Origin: Planctomycetota bacterium
GTDB taxonomy: Bacteria; Planctomycetota; B15-G4
Length of the DNA: 12,234 nucleotides
Direction: 5' to 3'
Assembly: GCA_003644265.1 (NCBI GenBank)
Contig: QNBX01000138.1
Span: 1 to 12,234, forward strand
Both the position numbers and the translations under genes were made by a program. The notes beneath the pieces were generated by a model. It was given only the letters and a program-made list of their open reading frames with translations, was not told where the DNA came from and ran no database searches. Of this stretch, positions 1-5,579 are shown in pieces (position 1 is the stretch's first letter; each line of letters opens with the position of its first letter).

Positions 1-72
1 AGCAGGCCTCGTCGGAACGAACGCAGGCCTCATGCCCGCGCCGGACGGGCGAGGGCGGAGAAGACCGCGCCT
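1..72. other. Short non-coding edge with a 9-bp direct repeat
   Basis: No convincing gene is visible in these 72 bases. GCAGGCCTC occurs twice, at 2-10 and 23-31, a direct repeat 21 bp apart. A 26-codon plus-strand frame opening at 32 looks like chance: it has no ribosome binding site and runs antisense into the sulfotransferase gene. The stretch may be the 3' spacer of the sulfotransferase gene or the edge of a neighbour outside the window. Confidence 0.4.
34..50 (-). terminator. GC hairpin after the sulfotransferase gene
   Basis: GCCCG (34-38) and CGGGC (46-50) form a perfect 5-bp stem with a 7-base loop, starting about 22 bases past the sulfotransferase stop codon. There is no T-tract, so it is not a canonical intrinsic terminator. 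It could slow polymerase or protect the 3' end, or be a chance GC-rich inverted repeat. Confidence 0.25.
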
Positions 73-762
73 TCAGCTCGGCAATCGGCGAGACTCAGAC
101 GGCTCGTGAGAAATGCGGGCTAGCGGCGAGTACTGGACGCTGCGGTTTCTGGGGACGTCGATGTTGAACGGGTAGTCGGGGGCGATGCCGAAGTGCCGGC
201 AGCAGGCGCGCGCCGTGCCGATGTGGTCGCGCTTGAAGGCGGCGAAGTCGATCAACAGGAAACGGTCGAGATCGAAGTGCGCGAGGAAGCGCTCCAGCCG
301 CTCTGCGTAGCGGCTGGTGCCGAGGTAGTAGCGATCCTCGGCGAGCGCTCGCTCGAGCGGCCGGAGCTCGCGTCCAGCCCGGACCTCGTGCCAGTACGCG
401 GACACGGCGCGGTCGACCGGATGCCGCAGCATGTACAGGAAGCGCGCGTCCGGGTGCTGCTGTTTGATGCGGGCGGGGACATGTCGTCCCCAGGCCGCGT
501 CGTCCTCATCGCTCGTGGGCAGGAGCGTGTACGACGTCGACGCATCAAGCCGCAGTACGCCCGGACGATCGAAGAACAGCTCATCGTAGTATTCGAGACC
601 GCGGCTGTATCGGAAGGAGAAGTAGTGCGGCTCCTTCACGCGACCGAGCGAGACGCTTGGGTGTTGATCGAGCAACGCCGCGAGCGCGGTGGTGCCCGCT
701 TTCTGCGCGCCGATCAGGAAGACCGTGTCGGACAAGGAGGCAGACTCCGAGACGAAGGTCAT
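73..762 (-). CDS. PAPS-dependent sulfotransferase, short at the C terminus
   Basis: The product (229 aa) should transfer sulfate from PAPS to an acceptor, most likely a carbohydrate. The N terminus has the 5'-phosphosulfate-binding loop GAQKAGTTAL (18-27, Lys21) found in heparan/carbohydrate-type sulfotransferases, then VKEPHYFS (42-49), where Glu44 matches the catalytic base of the KEPHFF motif. The 3'-phosphate-binding segment RHPVDRAVSAYWH (113-125, Ser121) follows. Bacterial relatives are usually about 260-300 aa and continue past the NRS segment (here 206-208), so this copy lacks roughly 40-70 C-terminal residues. It ends in a low-information tail, EPSESRRLPS, which suggests late truncation or frameshift, although both PAPS-binding elements are intact. 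GAGGGAG abuts the ATG, with core GAGG 3 bases upstream. The gene is divergent from a GT4 glycosyltransferase, consistent with glycan decoration. The acceptor cannot be read from the sequence. Confidence 0.85.
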   Translation of the reverse strand: MTFVSESASLSDTVFLIGAQKAGTTALAALLDQHPSVSLGRVKEPHYFSFRYSRGLEYYDELFFDRPGVLRLDASTSYTLLPTSDEDDAAWGRHVPARIKQQHPDARFLYMLRHPVDRAVSAYWHEVRAGRELRPLERALAEDRYYLGTSRYAERLERFLAHFDLDRFLLIDFAAFKRDHIGTARACCRHFGIAPDYPFNIDVPRNRSVQYSPLARISHEPSESRRLPS

Positions 763-784
763 CTCCCTCAGGGAATCGACCTGC

Positions 785-793
785 TAGAGTCTA
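785..793. promoter_or_regulatory. Palindromic -10-like box shared by divergent genes
   Basis: TAGAGTCTA is an odd-length perfect palindrome in the 40-bp spacer between the sulfotransferase and glycosyltransferase genes. Read on plus it gives TAGAGT, 12 bases before the glycosyltransferase ATG; read on minus it gives TAGACT, 25 bases before the sulfotransferase ATG. Both fit a TANNNT -10 element. No -35 hexamer close to TTGACA is visible at the usual spacing on either strand. The plus-strand transcript would have a leader of only a few bases. Confidence 0.45.
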
Positions 794-802
794 CCCCGAT
801 CC

Positions 803-1903
803 ATGGAAAGACTCATCCACGTGCTGAGCGGACTGGAGGTCGGGGGCAAGGAGCGCGTCGCGGTCCAGCTCGCCACGCGCGGTCGTCGCGAGGGCTTGGA
901 CCACCGCCTGCTTCTGTTCGACGCGCCCTACCGCGGTGAGGAGCTCGACCTCGATCCGGGCGAGGTCCCCGTCGCGCACCTGCGTCGCGGCGCGGGCATG
1001 GACTGGCGCTTTGCGGTCCGGCTCGCGCGCCACTGCCGCCGCGAGGGAGTCGACGTGCTCCACGCGCACAACGACACCGCGGTCTTCTACTGCGCGCTCG
1101 CCAAGTGCCTCCGGTTCGGTCGCGGGCTGCGAGTGGTCGGCAGCTTCCACACGCGCCCCGGGCACGACACCCCGGCCGCGCGCCGGCTGACGCGCTGGGC
1201 CTCACGCCGCATCGACGCGGTCACCGCCGTCTCACCTGACCTGGCGTCCTACCTGACGCGGGCGGGCTGGGTCGGTCGCTGTGAGACCCTCTGGAACGGT
1301 GTCGATCTGGAAGAGTTCTCCCCGGACGGAGCGGGTGGAGGCTGGCGTGCCCGGCTCGGCGTGCCGCAGGACGCGTTTCTGGTGGCTCACGTCGGGCGCT
1401 TCGACAGGATCAAGCGGCAGCGCGACCTCGTCGATGCCGTGCGCCTGGTCACGGCGCAGCGCGAGCGTGTCCACGTCGTGTTCGTCGGGCAGGGACCCAC
1501 CACGGGCGAGGTGCGCGAGCGAGCCGCCGACCTCACTGAGCGCGTGCATTTTGCGCCGCGAGTGCTGGACGTCGCCGCGTTCCTGCGCGAGGTCGATCTG
1601 TTCGTGCTCTGTTCGGAGCAGGAGTGCGCGCCGCGGGTTCTCCTGGAGGCGATGGCATGCGCCCGCCCGATCCTGGCCACGGACGTGGGCGGGATCCGCG
1701 AGATGATGACCGGTCCAGACGGCGAGGCCTGCGGACGGCTGGTGGCGCCCAGGCGCCCCGGCCAGTTGGCGTCGGCCATCCTGGAGTTGGCGCATGACGA
1801 GCAGGCGCTCGCCAGCTGGGGGCGCCTGGCGCGGTCCCGGGTCGCGGCGTTCTCGCACGATCGCGAGTGGGCGGGCTACGTCGCGCTCTACCGGCCGCCG
1901 TAG
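803..1903 (+). CDS. GT4-family glycosyltransferase (GT-B fold)
   Basis: A 366-aa retaining glycosyltransferase expected to move a sugar from a nucleotide-sugar donor to a growing glycan or lipid-linked acceptor at the cytoplasmic face of the membrane. The N-terminal acceptor domain starts with VLSGLEVGGKERVA (7-20, glycine loop) and contains VDVLHAHN (83-90) and TAVSPDLASYL (141-151). The C-terminal donor domain has WNGVDLEEFSP (164-174), HVGRFDRIKRQ (197-207; Arg199 and Lys204 are the likely diphosphate contacts) and the GT4 EX7E motif as Glu274/Glu282 within ECAPRVLLEAMA, followed by ILATDVGGIRE. Length is typical and the protein looks complete. No Shine-Dalgarno sequence precedes the ATG; the TAGAGT box 12 bases upstream suggests a near-leaderless mRNA. 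The 3' end overlaps the convergent radical SAM gene by 16 bp. Donor and acceptor sugars are unknown. Confidence 0.92.
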   Translation: MERLIHVLSGLEVGGKERVAVQLATRGRREGLDHRLLLFDAPYRGEELDLDPGEVPVAHLRRGAGMDWRFAVRLARHCRREGVDVLHAHNDTAVFYCALAKCLRFGRGLRVVGSFHTRPGHDTPAARRLTRWASRRIDAVTAVSPDLASYLTRAGWVGRCETLWNGVDLEEFSPDGAGGGWRARLGVPQDAFLVAHVGRFDRIKRQRDLVDAVRLVTAQRERVHVVFVGQGPTTGEVRERAADLTERVHFAPRVLDVAAFLREVDLFVLCSEQECAPRVLLEAMACARPILATDVGGIREMMTGPDGEACGRLVAPRRPGQLASAILELAHDEQALASWGRLARSRVAAFSHDREWAGYVALYRPP

Positions 1904-3000
1904 GCCTGCATGCTGGCCGCGTGCTTGAGGATGCGGCTGTCCGACTTGCAGGTGCAGTTGGGGCACTTCAGCTGGAAGCCGTCCCTGCAGGCCTGCCGGT
2001 GCGTGCCCCCGAACAGCATGTCCTTGAGCCGCGTCTCGTGCAGGTTGCCCAGCTTGAAGGTCACGTCGCACAGCTGCACGGTGCCGTCGGCCCCGACCCA
2101 CAGCAGTTGATAAGCGTCACACGGCACGCGCATCTCCGGGCCTCTCAGCAGCCAGTCGGTCACCGAGCGCACCAGCGCCAGCGACTGTGGAAAGCGCTCG
2201 GGGAACGCCGTCTTCAAGCGCACCAGCTCGCGGGTGACCTCTTCGACCTGGGGCCGGTCCTCCGGCGTGAAGGCGACCACGCCCTCATCGCCGTCGGTGA
2301 AGAACGGCATGGAGTAGCCGTAGAGGTCGAGGTGGAAGTAGAGGCCATAGCGCTGGGCAAAGTCCCAGGCCTCCTTCAGCGCGGCGAGGTTGCAGGTGGA
2401 CCGGATGAGCACGAAGTTGAGCTGCATCTCGAACTCGTCGCCGTACTTCGCGCGGGTCTTGTCCAGTCCACGGCGCAGCTTGTCGTAGTGGCCGTCGCGC
2501 TGCGTGTAGCTGTCGTACTTGGCACCGATTCCGTAGAAGCCGATGGTCATCCAGCGCAGCCCGGCGTCCCAGAGTTCGTCGATCCGGTCCTCCAGCAGCG
2601 TGGCGTTGCTCGTCAGGTAGGTGTCCATGCCGAGCCCTATCGAGTGACGGATCATCTCAGGCAATTTCGGATGCAGCATGGGCTCGCCACCATAGAGACG
2701 GACCCGATTGACGCCAGCCTGCTTGGCGTCATCGAGGAGGTCGCGCATCATCGGGAGTGAGAAGCGCTCGCCGAGCATGAAGTCGCGGCCGTAGCGGCAG
2801 CCCTTGCAGCGCAGGGTGCAGGCCGCGGTCACCGCCACGGTGAGCTGACGCGGCTGCGGCCGGATCAGCGCCGGGACCGCGGCGGCGGCGGTGTGGTGCA
2901 GCCGGGAGAGGGCCGTGTCGGCGCTCTGCAGCGCCTGCTTCACTCGGGGATGCCTGTGGAGCATCGGCCGCGTGACGCGGATCAGGTCGGAGATGCTCAT
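1888..3000 (-). CDS. Radical SAM/SPASM-type enzyme, downstream paralogue
   Basis: A 370-aa radical SAM enzyme. The [4Fe-4S] motif is CTLRCKGC (Cys61, 65, 68), followed by the SAM-contact segment LYGGEPMLH (102-110). After the partial TIM barrel, a SPASM-like C-terminal region carries Cys294, Cys311 (VQLC), Cys338, Cys346, Cys349 and Cys351, probably ligating one or two auxiliary clusters. The chosen start, MSISDLIRV at 3000, overlaps the stop of the upstream paralogue in an ATGA and has no ribosome binding site, so translational coupling is likely. The frame stays open to 3264, but that extension only reads the upstream gene in another frame. By eye roughly half the residues match the upstream paralogue. 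SPASM proteins modify peptides (PqqE, AnSME) or small molecules and sugars; the neighbouring glycosyltransferase and sulfotransferase hint at glycan-related chemistry. The substrate is unknown. Confidence 0.9.
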   Translation of the reverse strand: MSISDLIRVTRPMLHRHPRVKQALQSADTALSRLHHTAAAAVPALIRPQPRQLTVAVTAACTLRCKGCRYGRDFMLGERFSLPMMRDLLDDAKQAGVNRVRLYGGEPMLHPKLPEMIRHSIGLGMDTYLTSNATLLEDRIDELWDAGLRWMTIGFYGIGAKYDSYTQRDGHYDKLRRGLDKTRAKYGDEFEMQLNFVLIRSTCNLAALKEAWDFAQRYGLYFHLDLYGYSMPFFTDGDEGVVAFTPEDRPQVEEVTRELVRLKTAFPERFPQSLALVRSVTDWLLRGPEMRVPCDAYQLLWVGADGTVQLCDVTFKLGNLHETRLKDMLFGGTHRQACRDGFQLKCPNCTCKSDSRILKHAASMQAYGGR

Positions 3001-4157
3001 GGGTTGGCCACGACTCCGTTGTCGACGCGACCCGGTTTCGCGTAGTGCCGGCGGCTCGGCGCGTCCCGCATGATCCGCTCGTTCGAGCTGCAGTGGCAGT
3101 TGGGGCAGTTCAGCTGGAACGCGTCTCTCGCCGCACATTTGTGTGAGGCGTTGAAGAGCAGATCGCGCAGGCGCGTCTGGTGCAGGTTGCCGAGCTTGAA
3201 GGTGACGTAGCACATCTGCACCGTCCCGTCGGGGCCGACCCAGATCATCTCGTAGGCGGTGCAAGGGATCTTCATGTCGGGCCCGCGCAGCAGCCAGTCC
3301 GGGATGGAGCGCAGCCCCTCGAGCGTGTGCTGCAGCCGCGTCGGATCCGCGCGCTTGAGCTTGATCATCTCGGCCACCACGCGTTCGATCGCCGGACGGT
3401 CCTCCGGCACGAACTGGAGCTGACGATCGTCTCCCTCCTGAAAATAGGGCAGGGAGTAGTGGATCAGGTCCACCCGCATGCTCATGTCGAAGCGCTCGGC
3501 AAACGCGAGCGCGCTGTGGAACGCTTCGAGCGTCGCTGTCTGCCGCATCAGCAGCCAGTTCATCTGCAGCTCGACGGTGTCGCCGTGGCGCTCGCGCAGC
3601 GCCGTGATGCCGCGCTCGACGCGTTCAAAGAGGCCGGCGCGTTGGGTGTAGCGGTTGTACTCCTCGCCCACCCCGTAGAAGCCGACGGTGATATCGCGTA
3701 GCCCGGCCCTGACCAGGTCGTCGATCCGCTGCTCCAACAGCGCCCCGTTCGTGGTCACGTACGGGCGCAAGCCGATCTGCACGCAGTACTCGATCATCCG
3801 CGTCAGGTCCTTGTGCAGCAGCGGTTCGCCGCCGTACAGCCGGATCGAGTAGAACCCCGCGGCCTTGGCATCGTCGAGCAGGTCGCGGACCATGGGCCAC
3901 TCGAGTTGATGGCCGGGCATGAAGTCGCGGCCGTAGCGGCACCCTTTGCAGCGCGAATTACACTGCGCGGTGACGGCGATCATGATCTTGTACGGTCGCG
4001 GCCTGATGATCGCGGGGAAGCCGTGACCCACCGAGTGACGCAGGAGTTCGACGCGGTTCTCCACGGACTTCACCAGGTTGTACAGCCGGTCGGAGCTGCG
4101 AACCCGGTCACCCACGAACTTGCGAAGGCGTTGTTGGACCACGATGCAATCCCCCAT
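2997..4157 (-). CDS. Radical SAM/SPASM-type enzyme, upstream paralogue
   Basis: A 386-aa radical SAM enzyme, first gene of a two-gene operon. Visible are the cluster motif CNSRCKGC (Cys66, 70, 73), LYGGEPLLH (107-115) and, after a barrel-like middle, SPASM-type cysteines at 299, 316 (VQMC), 341, 351, 354 and 356. The last three form a compact CPNCHC, and GNLHQTRLRDLLF lies between as in SPASM folds. An ~50-residue N-terminal extension precedes the barrel. The ATG at 4157 lacks a ribosome binding site; GTG at 4142 (codon 6) has GGGGGA seven bases upstream and could be the real start. The 3' end overlaps the next gene by 4 bp (ATGA). The leader carries a promoter-like box and possible alternative hairpins. 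The conserved architecture shared with the paralogue suggests sequential or heteromeric action on related substrates. No precursor-peptide frame is visible nearby, so a RiPP role is unsupported. Confidence 0.9.
   Translation of the reverse strand: MGDCIVVQQRLRKFVGDRVRSSDRLYNLVKSVENRVELLRHSVGHGFPAIIRPRPYKIMIAVTAQCNSRCKGCRYGRDFMPGHQLEWPMVRDLLDDAKAAGFYSIRLYGGEPLLHKDLTRMIEYCVQIGLRPYVTTNGALLEQRIDDLVRAGLRDITVGFYGVGEEYNRYTQRAGLFERVERGITALRERHGDTVELQMNWLLMRQTATLEAFHSALAFAERFDMSMRVDLIHYSLPYFQEGDDRQLQFVPEDRPAIERVVAEMIKLKRADPTRLQHTLEGLRSIPDWLLRGPDMKIPCTAYEMIWVGPDGTVQMCYVTFKLGNLHQTRLRDLLFNASHKCAARDAFQLNCPNCHCSSNERIMRDAPSRRHYAKPGRVDNGVVANP
4140..4155 (-). promoter_or_regulatory. Ribosome-binding-like GGGGGA that may select a GTG start
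   Basis: On the minus strand GGGGGA (4155-4150) lies seven bases before an in-frame GTG (4142-4140), codon 6 of the annotated radical SAM gene. The annotated ATG at 4157 has no purine-rich element upstream. Translation from the GTG would shorten the protein by five residues and not affect any domain. Confidence 0.35.
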
Positions 4158-4189
4158 TGGCAGCGAGCGACGGATCCCTCGCCGCGCTC

Positions 4190-4225
4190 CCTGGTGTCTG
4201 TCCCCAGTGTCTGTGTGACACCTGG
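4190..4225 (-). promoter_or_regulatory. Possible alternative-hairpin leader of the radical SAM operon
   Basis: In the mRNA sense, CCAGGTGTC (4225-4217) can pair with GACACTGG (4211-4204), giving 8 pairs, one bulged G and a 5-base loop. It can instead pair with GACACCAGG (4198-4190), giving 8 pairs with one A-A mismatch and an 18-base loop. The two structures exclude each other. The same region contains the direct repeat GTGTCTGT on plus (4194-4201 and 4207-4214). This could be an attenuator or cis-regulatory leader, or a solo copy of a dispersed REP-like repeat; strings resembling GGGGACAGACACC are, from memory, scattered through some GC-rich genomes. No known riboswitch class is recognised. 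Confidence 0.4.
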
Positions 4226-4226
4226 C

Positions 4227-4236
4227 CCTGTACAGG
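4227..4236. promoter_or_regulatory. Perfect palindrome CCTGTACAGG, operator-like
   Basis: A 10-bp perfect palindrome lies eight bases downstream of the TAGACT box on the minus strand, so it would cover the first transcribed bases of the radical SAM operon, a usual position for a repressor operator. It lacks the spacing of a proteobacterial LexA box (CTGT-N8-ACAG). No cognate regulator is encoded in the window. Confidence 0.35.
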
Positions 4237-4243
4237 CCCCGTC

Positions 4244-4249
4244 AGTCTA
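4244..4249 (-). promoter_or_regulatory. Candidate -10 box TAGACT for the radical SAM operon
   Basis: On the minus strand GGGTAGACT occurs here, downstream of the preceding gene's terminator and 86 bases before the radical SAM ATG. The identical GGGTAGACT also lies upstream of the sulfotransferase gene (788-796), and GTAGGCT precedes the beta-helix gene (5530-5536), suggesting a common TAGRCT-type -10 element. No convincing -35 is seen. Confidence 0.45.
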
Positions 4250-4272
4250 CCCGACGCCCGCTGGCGCGTTGA

Positions 4273-4296
4273 GAAAACCAGGAGCTCGGCGCTCCC
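4273..4296 (-). terminator. Intrinsic terminator of the beta-helix gene
   Basis: On the minus strand GGAGC (4295-4291) and GCTCC (4285-4281) form a perfect 5-bp stem with loop GCCGA, followed after three bases by TTTT (4277-4274). It lies about 25 bases past the stop of the beta-helix gene and before the TAGACT box, so it separates that gene from the radical SAM operon. The stem is short but the layout is right for Rho-independent termination. Confidence 0.5.
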
Positions 4297-4319
4297 GGCC
4301 GGTGGCGTGCTGAGCAGCG

Positions 4320-5468
4320 CTAAGGCAACACGCTGCCAAATACAGGGCGCGTGAGCTGGCCCGATGCGTCCAACAGCTGGACGCCGACTTGCTGTCCGAT
4401 CAGGTCCGGTTCGTTCGGGACCACAAAGCAGCGGCTCCCCGGCGACGCGACCACACCGAGACTCAGCAATGCCGTCGGTTCGAGGAACAACACGCCGGCC
4501 GCAGGGAGCAGCGTCGGTGTCCCTGCGCCCGGCGCCGCGAACAGCAGCGCATGTGGCCCGGGCGTGTTCCAGCGCAACGTCCAGGTGCTGCCGGCCAGAA
4601 GCGCTCCGGACGAGCTCAGGTCACCGGCGAGTTCCACGTCCAGGCGGGCGACGACCGCTGGTCCGTCGGCCTTGACGCAGCAGACGTCGATGCCGGTCTC
4701 GCCGTCGATCCAGGTCGCGCCCTGGCCTCCTGCGACTCGGCTTGCGGCGCGGTAGAGCACGTCACAGACCACGCCCGGGCCGCCCTCGCCGCCATCGGGG
4801 CAGTCGATCCCACCGGCGCCGCAGCCGAAGAGCTGGCAGAACACCGCGCCGCCGGCACCCCGGACGCGGCTGTCGAGCAGCACCACCGTGCCGGTGCTCT
4901 CGATGGCCGGGACGCCGTCGGGACCGGAGTCCGCGCAGTCGAACTCCATCGGCCGCGAGGGCTCGACCCGGCAGCGTTCGAGCAGCAGCAGTGGGATCGT
5001 GATGTCGATGCCGCGGTCGCCCGGGTACTCGCCCAACGTGAGGTTCAGCTGTGGGCCGTCGATCACGCAGTCCTGCACGAGCAGGCGATCGAAACCGCCG
5101 CCCTGGATGCCCGCCGCGGCGGATTCGTAGCTGAAGAAGTCTGCACCTCCGCCCACTGCGATGCGCGACAAGGCGACCTCTCCGCTGCCCGGTCCGGCCA
5201 GCGTGATCGGGCTCCGGAAGCCACCGCTGGGGCCGGGCCCACCGGCGACGAAGGCGCTCGGGTGGCCCACGATGTGCACGGGCTTGGTGACGACCAGCGG
5301 TCCCCAGCGGCCACCCTGGACCAGGATCGTCGTGCCGGCGGGCGCGATGTCGAGGGCCTGCTGAAGGTCGGGCACGTCGACCGGAACGACGAGGGTTCCG
5401 GCCTGCCCGAGCGGCTGCGCGACGAGGACGCAGAGCACCGAGCTGGCCAGGATGCGGTGGGCGTTCAT
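4320..5468 (-). CDS. Secreted cysteine-rich beta-helix (pectin-lyase-fold) protein
   Basis: A 382-aa protein of unknown function, probably exported. A signal peptide (1-23) with hydrophobic core ILASSVLCVLVA and likely cleavage after GQA is followed by VPVDVPDLQQALDIAPAGTTILVQGG (28-53), the usual opening of a parallel beta-helix, and then by right-handed beta-helix-like repeats (V.ITKPV, LLVQDCVIDG, LLLLERCRV, VVLLDSRVRG) to about residue 270. At least ten cysteines in the mature part (134, 166, 178, 211, 216, 223, 235, 263, 264, 347) fit disulfides outside the cytoplasm. Residues ~290-382 form a separate C-terminal module, WTLRWNTPGPHALLF...LIGQQVGVQLLDASG, resembling tails of planctomycete secreted proteins. 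The start at 5468 rather than the in-frame 5489 is set by AGGAGGG five bases upstream and by the signal peptide. No catalytic residues are recognised, so a structural or carbohydrate-binding role is as likely as a lyase. Confidence 0.8.
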   Translation of the reverse strand: MNAHRILASSVLCVLVAQPLGQAGTLVVPVDVPDLQQALDIAPAGTTILVQGGRWGPLVVTKPVHIVGHPSAFVAGGPGPSGGFRSPITLAGPGSGEVALSRIAVGGGADFFSYESAAAGIQGGGFDRLLVQDCVIDGPQLNLTLGEYPGDRGIDITIPLLLLERCRVEPSRPMEFDCADSGPDGVPAIESTGTVVLLDSRVRGAGGAVFCQLFGCGAGGIDCPDGGEGGPGVVCDVLYRAASRVAGGQGATWIDGETGIDVCCVKADGPAVVARLDVELAGDLSSSGALLAGSTWTLRWNTPGPHALLFAAPGAGTPTLLPAAGVLFLEPTALLSLGVVASPGSRCFVVPNEPDLIGQQVGVQLLDASGQLTRPVFGSVLP

Positions 5469-5473
5469 GCTGG

Positions 5474-5480
5474 CCCTCCT
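5474..5480 (-). promoter_or_regulatory. Strong Shine-Dalgarno site AGGAGGG
   Basis: AGGAGGG sits five bases before the ATG at 5468 of the beta-helix protein gene and decides that start over the in-frame ATG at 5489, which would add seven residues before the signal peptide. It is the clearest ribosome binding site in the window. Confidence 0.75.
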
Positions 5481-5529
5481 CTCGAGCAAGGGCGGCCGGA
5501 CTCGCGGGCCGGTTCGACCAGGCAGCTTC

Positions 5530-5535
5530 AGCCTA
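5530..5535 (-). promoter_or_regulatory. Candidate -10 box TAGGCT for the beta-helix gene
   Basis: GTAGGCT on the minus strand lies in the 111-bp spacer after the SGNH hydrolase gene, 61 bases before the start codon. It resembles the GTAGACT boxes upstream of the sulfotransferase and radical SAM genes. No -35 element is apparent. Confidence 0.35.
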
Positions 5536-5559
5536 CACCCCCGCGCGCGTGTCGTGCTG

Positions 5560-5575
5560 CGCCGGGCTGACGGCG
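5560..5575 (-). terminator. Small GC hairpin after the SGNH hydrolase gene
   Basis: CGCCG and CGGCG form a 5-bp stem around a 6-base loop, beginning four bases past the hydrolase stop (5580). There is no T-tract. It is weak evidence of termination, but would fit the separate promoter proposed for the next gene. Confidence 0.2.
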
Positions 5576-5579
5576 GCTC

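Noticed and set aside
3001..3264. N-terminal extension of the downstream radical SAM frame
   Set aside because: The extra codons read the end of the upstream paralogue in another frame and have no family similarity; the ATGA at 2997-3000 is the natural start.
4190..4225. A CRISPR array or insertion-sequence end
   Set aside because: There are only two 8-bp direct repeats and short inverted arms, with no transposase, no target-site duplication and no repeat-spacer periodicity.
4227..4236. LexA/SOS box
   Set aside because: The palindrome is contiguous (CCTGTACAGG) rather than CTGT-N8-ACAG, and no damage-response gene is adjacent.
4158..4319. A RiPP precursor peptide or small gene upstream of the radical SAM pair
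   Set aside because: No minus-strand frame with a start, ribosome binding site and plausible leader/core is visible; the stretch is accounted for by terminator, promoter and leader elements.
4389..5570. A 393-codon plus-strand frame opposite the beta-helix gene
   Set aside because: No domain, skewed Arg/Ala/Asp composition, while the minus strand has a ribosome binding site and signal peptide.
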